DNA of 13,841 bases from Patescibacteria group bacterium. Its GTDB lineage: Bacteria; Patescibacteriota; Microgenomatia; UBA10105; UBA927. Numbering within the stretch: the first letter of the stretch is position 1; each line of letters opens with the position of its first letter. The stretch spans positions 12,629-26,469 of the forward strand of contig DPYI01000060.1 in the NCBI GenBank assembly GCA_003545435.1, in the 5' to 3' direction. Of this stretch, positions 5,259 through 10,917 are shown piece by piece. Made by a program: the position numbers and the translations under genes. The notes beneath the pieces are model-generated. The model ran no database searches, was not told the DNA's origin, and saw only the letters and a list, made by a program, of their open reading frames with translations.

Positions 5259-8039
5259 TTAACTCAAGTTTGGGTAGTGGCACTTCTTCCACTTCTTACC
5301 TGATCCACACCAACAAGGATCATTTCGGCCTAAGTGTTTCACTGATTTTACGGGTTGAGGAGCGGATTCCTGATTTGTCCGCATTTGTTTGGCTGCCTTG
5401 CTGATGGCCGTTTCAGTAGGTAATGGTATATTTCTGTCTGATGACTGCCTGTCCGCCGAAGTTTTAACGAAGGCGGAATGTCTGATAACTGACGGCTGTG
5501 TTGGAATGTTCACCTGTATTTTAAAGATCCTGTGGGCAATGTCAGATCCGATTGCAGCTACCAGCCGCTCAAACATGCTGAATGCCTCGTTTTTATATTC
5601 AACCAAAGGATCGCGCTGTCCGTACCCCCGGAGTCCTATGCCCTCCCTGAGGTCATCAATTGCCTCCAGATGCTCCATCCATAAGTTATCAATAATGGTG
5701 AGTGATACCCACCGCTCAACCTGACGCATGACTTCTGGAGAAATTTGTTTTTCCCGCGCCTCATACATATCACGGCTGAGTTTAATGAGAAAATCGGAAA
5801 TCTCCTCTGATGTGTGCATCTGGAAAATCTGGGTAAAAAGCTGTTTTTGCGACAGTTCATCAAAGGGAATAATAGTAACAAACTCGGTAATAATCTGCTC
5901 CCGCTCAATGTTTCCTCCTTCACCTATGTGAAGATTGACGAGTGTGCTGATGTCACTGGCAATATACTCCAGTATTTTCTCTTTCTGGTCTTCGGCAAAC
6001 AGAGCTTTTCTTCGCAGCCGGTAAATAATTTCCCTATGTTTATTGAGGACATCATCATATTCCACAAGGTGTTTCCTGGAGTCAAAATGAAACCCTTCTA
6101 CTTTCACCTGCGCCTGCTGGATTGCCCGGGAAACCATCGGGTGCTCCAGGGGGACGTCTTCCGGCAGGTTAAACATCGTCATAAGCTTCGCAACCTGATC
6201 TCCGCCGAAAAGACGCATGATGTCGTCTTCCAGTGATACAAAAAACCTGCTCGTCCCCGGATCGCCCTGCCTTCCGGACCGGCCACGAAGCTGGTTATCG
6301 ATGCGCCTGCTTTCATGCCGTTCTGATCCTATGACATGAAGGCCGCCTAAACGGACCACTTCATCATGCGCTTTCTGCCACGCACTCATTTTTCGTGAAA
6401 ATTCTTTTTCATCTTTTCCGCCAGAGGCGGATCCGCCTTTGGCGGACACTTCTTCCAGCTCATACATTTCGGGTTTTGATCCTCCTAAAATGATGTCCAC
6501 TCCGCGGCCTGCCATGTTGGTTGCCACTGTGACAGCGCCTTTTTTACCTGCCTGTGTAATGATGAGAGCCTCCTGCAGATGATTTTTGGCATTCAGGAGC
6601 TGATGCGGAATGCCTTTCCTTTTCAAAAGCTCACCGATGATTTCATTTTTTTCTATTGAAGTAGTGCCTACCAGCACCGGCTGGCCTCTCTTATGACATT
6701 CCGCAATCTCATTGGCAATTGCACCGTATTTGGCGCGGGGCGTCTTATACACACTATCGGAGTAATCCCGCCGAATCATGTCTTTGTTGGTGGGAATGAT
6801 AACAACATCAAGATTGTAGATTTTTTTGAATTCCTCTGCTTCCGTTGCTGCAGTACCCGTCATACCTGCCAGTTTTTGGTACATACGGAAATAATTCTGG
6901 AGAGATACGGTTGCCAGAGTTTTACTTTCCTGCTGGATCGCGACTCCTTCTTTGGCCTCAATTGCCTGATGGATCCCTTCGGAAAACCTTCTTCCTGTCA
7001 GGAGCCGTCCGGTAAACTCATCAACGATCACAACCTGTCCGTCTTTGACGATATAATCCCGATCTTTCAAAAACAGTGTCCTGGCTTTGAGGGCTGCTTC
7101 CAGGTGATGGACGGTCTCAAAATCCTCCTCATAGATATTGCCCAGTCCCATCATCTTCTCTACTTTCATCACTCCGTGATCCGTGAGATGTGCTGTCCGC
7201 ATCTTTTCATCTATCGCGTAATCAATTTTTGACGTGAGCTTATCGACCATCTTTGCATAATCGTAGTACTTGTGTGTGGCTTCCGCGTCAGGAGCTGAAA
7301 TAATATGGGGAGTTCGGGCTTCATCAATAAGAACTGAATCCACCTCATCAACCACCGCATAGTGAAACTCCCGCTGGGTCAGCTGTGACGGGTCAGACAC
7401 CATGTTGTCCCGAAGATAATCAAATCCGAATTCGCTGTTTATGCCATACGTGACATCAGCCTGATACGCTTCTTTTCGGGTAATGGGCCGCAGGTGCCGC
7501 AGGCGGAAATCTTTGGCTGTCGGGTCAGTATAGGAAGGATCATAGAGGAACGACTGATCGCTGATAATGGCTGATACCGATACTCCCAAAAGGTGGAAAA
7601 TCGGCCCCATCCATCCTGCATCTCTGCGGGCCAGATAATCGTTAACCGTGACAAGATGCGCACCCTGTCCTGATAATGCATTAAGATATAACGCAGGAAT
7701 TGCCGACAAGGTCTTCCCTTCTCCTGTTTTCTGTTCTGCAATTTTTCCAAAATGCAGTGCTGCAGCTGCTATAAGCTGTACGTCAAAATGCCGCTCTCCG
7801 TTAATCCTGCGGGAGGCATCTCTGACCAGAGCAAATGCCAAAGGAATACACTCGTCAAGGGGTGCGTCTTGGGATAATTTTGTTTTTAATTCTGCGGTTT
7901 TTTGGACAAACTGGTCATCCTTCAATTTTCGGATATCACCCTCTAATGAATTAATCTCCAGAACGAGATTGCGGAGCTTCCCTATCTCCTTTTCATTGCT
8001 ATCCAGCAGTTTCCCTAAAAATCCAAACATGAAACTCAT
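5259..8039 (-). CDS. secA: Preprotein translocase ATPase SecA
   Basis: Motor ATPase that drives unfolded preproteins through SecYEG at the membrane. At 926 aa it has normal bacterial length. Walker A is TGEGKT (105-110), preceded by AEQK where most SecA proteins have AEMK. Walker B/DEAD is DEVDSVLIDEARTP (231-244). The motor domain continues with MAGRGVDI, then GGLHVIGSERHESRRIDNQLRGRSGRQGDPG split over about 565-595. The C-terminal zinc SEC-C motif is complete (C909, C911, C920, H921). Two stretches look inserted: residues about 532-541 (SAKGGSASGG) and about 853-865 in the C-terminal linker. Both are encoded by GC-rich palindromes. The start may equally be the ATG at 8030 (MFGFLGKLLDSNEKE), closer to the family N-terminus; neither has a convincing ribosome-binding site. 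Confidence 0.97.
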   Translation of the reverse strand: MSFMFGFLGKLLDSNEKEIGKLRNLVLEINSLEGDIRKLKDDQFVQKTAELKTKLSQDAPLDECIPLAFALVRDASRRINGERHFDVQLIAAAALHFGKIAEQKTGEGKTLSAIPALYLNALSGQGAHLVTVNDYLARRDAGWMGPIFHLLGVSVSAIISDQSFLYDPSYTDPTAKDFRLRHLRPITRKEAYQADVTYGINSEFGFDYLRDNMVSDPSQLTQREFHYAVVDEVDSVLIDEARTPHIISAPDAEATHKYYDYAKMVDKLTSKIDYAIDEKMRTAHLTDHGVMKVEKMMGLGNIYEEDFETVHHLEAALKARTLFLKDRDYIVKDGQVVIVDEFTGRLLTGRRFSEGIHQAIEAKEGVAIQQESKTLATVSLQNYFRMYQKLAGMTGTAATEAEEFKKIYNLDVVIIPTNKDMIRRDYSDSVYKTPRAKYGAIANEIAECHKRGQPVLVGTTSIEKNEIIGELLKRKGIPHQLLNAKNHLQEALIITQAGKKGAVTVATNMAGRGVDIILGGSKPEMYELEEVSAKGGSASGGKDEKEFSRKMSAWQKAHDEVVRLGGLHVIGSERHESRRIDNQLRGRSGRQGDPGTSRFFVSLEDDIMRLFGGDQVAKLMTMFNLPEDVPLEHPMVSRAIQQAQVKVEGFHFDSRKHLVEYDDVLNKHREIIYRLRRKALFAEDQKEKILEYIASDISTLVNLHIGEGGNIEREQIITEFVTIIPFDELSQKQLFTQIFQMHTSEEISDFLIKLSRDMYEAREKQISPEVMRQVERWVSLTIIDNLWMEHLEAIDDLREGIGLRGYGQRDPLVEYKNEAFSMFERLVAAIGSDIAHRIFKIQVNIPTQPSVIRHSAFVKTSADRQSSDRNIPLPTETAISKAAKQMRTNQESAPQPVKSVKHLGRNDPCWCGSGKKWKKCHYPNLS
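5435..5491. repeat. Palindromic element with flanking direct repeats inside secA linker
   Basis: A 31-nt core (5448-5478) carries TCCGCC and GGCGGA at the ends of a GAAG-loop-CGAA hairpin. It is flanked by TGTCTGATGACTG (5435-5447) and TGTCTGATAACTG (5479-5491), direct repeats identical at 12 of 13 positions. It lies in the poorly conserved linker before the SEC-C motif. The repeats are 44 nt apart, not a multiple of three, so a simple recent insertion would have shifted the frame. Confidence 0.6.
6418..6446. repeat. Double-hairpin palindrome encoding a SecA insertion
   Basis: CCGCCAGAGGCGGAT is followed directly by an inverted copy differing at one position. Each arm is also a small hairpin (CCGCC, 3 nt, GGCGG). 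On the coding strand it reads in frame as SAKGGSASGG, between the GGSKPEMYELEEV and WQKAHDEVVRLGG segments, a length-variable region of SecA. It is much richer in GC than the surrounding gene. Confidence 0.7.
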
Positions 8040-8120
8040 GATATCACAATTTCAGCCTCATTTGTGAACCTGGTACGAGTTTCACATTATCAATAGAATC
8101 TTGTAATCCCAACGTGTAAA

Positions 8121-8153
8121 AAGGCTTAGCTTTGTTTAACAAAGCTAAGCCTT
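8121..8153 (-). terminator. Intrinsic terminator after the methyltransferase gene
   Basis: A perfect 16-nt inverted repeat (AAGGCTTAGCTTTGTT and its complement around one base) lies 27 nt past the methyltransferase stop. On the minus strand the stem runs into TTTTTA, giving a normal rho-independent terminator and separating that gene from secA. Confidence 0.8.
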
Positions 8154-8179
8154 GGACTCAAAGAACTATCGGCTATTAA

Positions 8180-8827
8180 TCAACATTGTACGAAAAAGAA
8201 GCGATTGAGGGCAATTCCGTAGTCCTTCACCGTAGAAAACAAAGAGGTAAGCGTGACAAACAGGTGATCCGACTTCATCTTATATTCTTTTTCCCGTAAA
8301 TAATTGATACATAAGAATCCTTTTGGCGAAAGAAGTTTTTTCAGTTGTACAATAAACTGTTTTTGCTCAATAAACGATGGTATGTGAGGTCCGACGGAAA
8401 GATCAACAATAATACAATCAAACGTTCGATTTTGTCCTAATAATTTCTTTACATAGAGTTTTGCATCAGCTTGAACAATATGAATGTAACGGTCTGAACG
8501 TATATTGAAATATTTTTGGGCAATATCAATGATGGCTTTGTCGATATCCACACAGGTCTGTTTGATTTTCGGAAAGTACCCGGATAAAAGGGATATAACC
8601 GTCCCTCCCCCTACCCCTAACACAAGTGCGTTTGTCGGTTGCTGAGTTTGAATGGAAAAATGCTTACATGCATGTTTCCAGAGATTTTCGATATACGCGC
8701 CTGATTGGGGTGACCTATTAACCAATAATTTCATTTTTCCCTGTTCCTCATTCACGCGGATATGATAATTATGGGGAGATGAAGTAATGAGTATTGTTTG
8801 AGGAAAGAGATAGGATTTCCAGGACAT
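8180..8827 (-). CDS. Spermidine-synthase-like SAM-dependent methyltransferase
   Basis: A 215-aa Rossmann-type protein resembling the spermidine synthase fold. The N-terminal part (YHIRVNEEQGKMKLLVNRSPQSG) matches the small beta-domain of that family. Motif I is LVLGVGGGTVISLL, followed by VDIDKAIIDIAQKYF (acidic residue for the SAM ribose) and QADAKLYVKKL. Where true spermidine synthases have DSSDP it reads VDLSVGPHIPS, so aminopropyl transfer is unlikely and a methyltransferase or other SAM-binding role is more probable. Substrate is unknown. No Shine-Dalgarno is present. A TAAAAT box lies 8 nt before the ATG, suggesting a short or absent leader. A terminator follows, so it is probably a separate unit from secA. 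Confidence 0.78.
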   Translation of the reverse strand: MSWKSYLFPQTILITSSPHNYHIRVNEEQGKMKLLVNRSPQSGAYIENLWKHACKHFSIQTQQPTNALVLGVGGGTVISLLSGYFPKIKQTCVDIDKAIIDIAQKYFNIRSDRYIHIVQADAKLYVKKLLGQNRTFDCIIVDLSVGPHIPSFIEQKQFIVQLKKLLSPKGFLCINYLREKEYKMKSDHLFVTLTSLFSTVKDYGIALNRFFFVQC

Positions 8828-8841
8828 GAAGGTTCATTTTA

Positions 8842-8925
8842 TGTCATCGCGAGAAACAAGAGAGACGAAGCGATCTTTATTATAGAGATTGCTTCAGCCT
8901 CGCTTCGCTCAGCTTCGCAATGACA
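8842..8925. repeat. REP-like long imperfect palindrome
   Basis: Arms begin TGTCATCGCGAGAAAC and, read from the other end, TGTCATTGCGAAGCTG. They continue with matching GACGAAGCGATCT and GCTGAAGCAATCT blocks, meeting near 8880. The ends match exactly over TGTCAT-GCGA. It fills most of the gap between serS and the methyltransferase gene. There is no U tract, so it resembles a mobile REP- or MITE-like element more than a terminator. Confidence 0.65.
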
Positions 8926-8940
8926 ACAGCAGAATAAGCA

Positions 8941-10185
8941 TTATCTTTTGATCACTTCTTTTCCGACAAAAGGTTGTAATACGGTTGGCACACGAATAGA
9001 ACCATCTTTTTCCTGATAATTTTCAAGAATTGCTATAAGGATCCTTGGCGAAGCAATAGCCGTATTATTGAGCGTATGGCAAAAGACTGTTTTCCCGTCT
9101 TTTGTTTTATAACGGATCTTTAACCGCCTGGCCTGAAAATCACCCATAAAGGAATCGGACATGGTTTCGCCATAGGAGACTCTGCCCGGCATCCATGTCT
9201 CAATATCGTATTTTTTGACCTGCGGTTCTCCCATATCAGCTGTAGACATAAGGATCACCCGATACGGAAGTTCCAAATCCTGAAGCACTTCTTCTGCATT
9301 AGCTAACAGCTCTTCTAATATCTCCAACGATTCCTTTTCATTGTTTTTTGCTATCACGACCTGCTCGACTTTATTAAACTGATGCAGTCTGTATAACCCC
9401 TTTGTATCTTTTCCGTAGCTTCCTGCTTCCCTCCTGAAACACGGGGAGAATGCTACAAATTTTTTCGGCAATTCTTCTTCTTTTAATATCTCATCAGCAA
9501 AATAGGAAGTAATGGGAACTTCCGCAGTACCTGCTAAGTAGAGATTGTCTTTTTCCAGACTATACACTTCATCCTTTCCCCATGGAAGCTGGCCGTTCCC
9601 AAAAAGCGTAAAGTCCCGAACGAGTGACGGTGCGATCATCGGGGTAAAACCGCGGCTAGCAAGCTTCTGAAATGAATACCAAAGGACAGCAAGTTCCAAG
9701 TGCGCTCCTTCGTTTTTCAAAAAATATCCCCGAAATCCGGAAATCTTCGTTCCTCGTTCAAAATCGATAAGATCCAGATCTTTCCCAAGCTGTATGTGGT
9801 TTTTAGGGGTAAAGTCAAATGCCTTTGGTGTTCCCCATTTCCTTACTTCTACATTTGCCGAGCTGTCTTTCCCCACTGGAACGCTTTCATGGGGAATATT
9901 CGGTATTGTCAAAAGATATGTTTTTAATTTCTCTTCAACAATACGCAGTTCTTCCTCTGAACTTTTTACTTCTTCTTTTAAAACACGTGCTTTTCTCCGG
10001 TCTTCTTCGTTATCAAGTTTTCCTGTTTTATTGCGTTTCGCACGTTGCTCCTCGATTTTTATGATAAGCTGCCTCCTTCTGCTATCGGCAGCCATTAACC
10101 CGTCCCAGTCCACCTGACGGTTTTTGTTTTCCGCAGCTCTTTTGCAGATATCTAAGTTTTGGCGGATAAAATTGATGTCGAGCAT
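8941..10185 (-). CDS. serS: Seryl-tRNA synthetase
   Basis: Class II synthetase charging tRNA-Ser in the cytoplasm, 414 aa, full length. Residues about 27-105 form the antiparallel coiled-coil arm that holds the tRNA (IIKIEEQRAKRNKTGK, then KVLKEEV-like heptads). TIPNIPHESVPVGKDSS leads into the catalytic core. GTAEVPI is the serine-site TxE motif, motif 2 is FRREAGSYGKDTKGLYRLHQF, and the C-terminus has HTLNNTAIASPRILIAILENYQ. The usual ExSSCSN before DFQARR is replaced by GETMSDSFMG, a variant I associate with Patescibacteria. The ATG start gives the standard MLDINFIRQN opening. A tandem-word palindrome lies between it and the upstream rdgB-like gene. Confidence 0.96.
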   Translation of the reverse strand: MLDINFIRQNLDICKRAAENKNRQVDWDGLMAADSRRRQLIIKIEEQRAKRNKTGKLDNEEDRRKARVLKEEVKSSEEELRIVEEKLKTYLLTIPNIPHESVPVGKDSSANVEVRKWGTPKAFDFTPKNHIQLGKDLDLIDFERGTKISGFRGYFLKNEGAHLELAVLWYSFQKLASRGFTPMIAPSLVRDFTLFGNGQLPWGKDEVYSLEKDNLYLAGTAEVPITSYFADEILKEEELPKKFVAFSPCFRREAGSYGKDTKGLYRLHQFNKVEQVVIAKNNEKESLEILEELLANAEEVLQDLELPYRVILMSTADMGEPQVKKYDIETWMPGRVSYGETMSDSFMGDFQARRLKIRYKTKDGKTVFCHTLNNTAIASPRILIAILENYQEKDGSIRVPTVLQPFVGKEVIKR

Positions 10186-10199
10186 AGTGGTATAACCAT

Positions 10200-10274
10200 C
10201 AACGAATTACGAATGATTTTACGAATATACGAATCTTATTTATTCGTAAATTCGTACCGATTCGTTATTCGTTG
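10200..10274. repeat. Tandem ACGAAT words in an inverted repeat
   Basis: Left arm 10200-10234 contains four copies of ACGAAT at about 8-nt spacing. Right arm 10242-10274 contains four copies of ATTCGT. The two arms pair over nearly their whole length, around a 7-nt loop. The outer arm includes the last two sense codons and the stop of the rdgB-like gene. It may act as an RNA hairpin ending or stabilising that transcript, but no U tract follows. Confidence 0.75.
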
Positions 10275-10882
10275 ATTATTTTCAGGATAATCGGCTTTAA
10301 TTTTTCCAACGCTTTCCTTCTATGATTATACGCTTTATTTTCCTCTTTGGATAATTCATCGTGGTTATAATACTTCTTCAATTCCGGTAAATACAGAAGC
10401 GAGCGGTACGGAAATCCTTTTCTTCTGTAAGAAGATGGCTTTGGGGCAATTATCCCTCGTATGACACCCTCACTCGTATGAACGTTTCCGTGTGACAATG
10501 CAAGCGCAATGACAACCCGAAGCTGCGCTCCACGCTTGTTTTTGGGTATTCTCTTCATTCTCTCAATGACGTGTTGAATTAATTCCTCATCTTCATCTTC
10601 CCGGTCTTTATGTATCCATCTGTGGGAATGTACTCCCGGTTCACCGTTAAGAGCATCAATCTCCAGCCCTCCGTCATCAGCCAGAGTCGGAAGGCCGGAC
10701 AATTTTGCATACGTCTTTGCTTTCAATATCGCATTTTCTTCAAACGTACTTCCGGTTTCTTCGACTTTCTGAGCAATACCGATATCTTTAAGTCCTATGC
10801 ACGTAAAAGGAAGATCCGAAAGACAGTCCTGAATTTCCTCCAGTTTTGCTAAATTTGTTGTTGCTATGAGCAATTTCTGCAT
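10265..10882 (-). CDS. RdgB/HAM1-like non-canonical NTP diphosphatase, divergent
   Basis: Member of the HAM1/RdgB family, which hydrolyses XTP, dITP and ITP to monophosphates to keep them out of DNA and RNA. Seen: ATTNLAKLEEI (7-17), EETGSTFEENAILKA (41-55), catalytic LADDGGLEIDALNGEPG (67-83) and NHRRKAL (186-192). The length (205 aa) is normal. However, the usual GFGYDP base-recognition loop is GFPYRSL here (156-162), so the Asp position is Arg, and the SHR motif has become NHR. Substrate choice may therefore differ. There is no Shine-Dalgarno; a GATAAA box lies 9 nt before the ATG, behind a self-complementary hairpin following lysS. Family call is good; the exact substrate is not certain. 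Confidence 0.85.
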   Translation of the reverse strand: MQKLLIATTNLAKLEEIQDCLSDLPFTCIGLKDIGIAQKVEETGSTFEENAILKAKTYAKLSGLPTLADDGGLEIDALNGEPGVHSHRWIHKDREDEDEELIQHVIERMKRIPKNKRGAQLRVVIALALSHGNVHTSEGVIRGIIAPKPSSYRRKGFPYRSLLYLPELKKYYNHDELSKEENKAYNHRRKALEKLKPIILKIINE

Positions 10883-10887
10883 ACGTG

Positions 10888-10917
10888 CTACTTTATCATG
10901 TTAACATAATAAAGTAG
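10888..10917. promoter_or_regulatory. Thirty-base self-complementary sequence between lysS and rdgB-like gene
   Basis: CTACTTTAT and ATAAAGTAG flank the central palindrome ATGTTAACAT. In the minus-strand RNA the one mismatch becomes a G-U pair, so the whole 30 nt can pair. It starts directly after the lysS stop and ends 5 nt before the next ATG. There is no U tract. The stem contains a GATAAA box and could be an operator, processing hairpin or promoter element. Confidence 0.55.

Noticed and set aside
6693..7232. 179-codon plus-strand open frame inside secA
   Set aside because: Lies opposite the conserved SecA motor domain and has no family features; a shadow of codon use.
8086..8112. secA promoter (TTGGGA, GATAAT)
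   Set aside because: Spacing is only 15 nt and both boxes are weak (the -35 matches 4 of 6 bases); not strong enough to list.
8941..10185. SerRS motif 3 variant (GETMSDSFMG in place of ExSSCSN) as a novel finding
   Set aside because: I recall similar variants in Patescibacteria SerRS, so it is treated as lineage evidence only.
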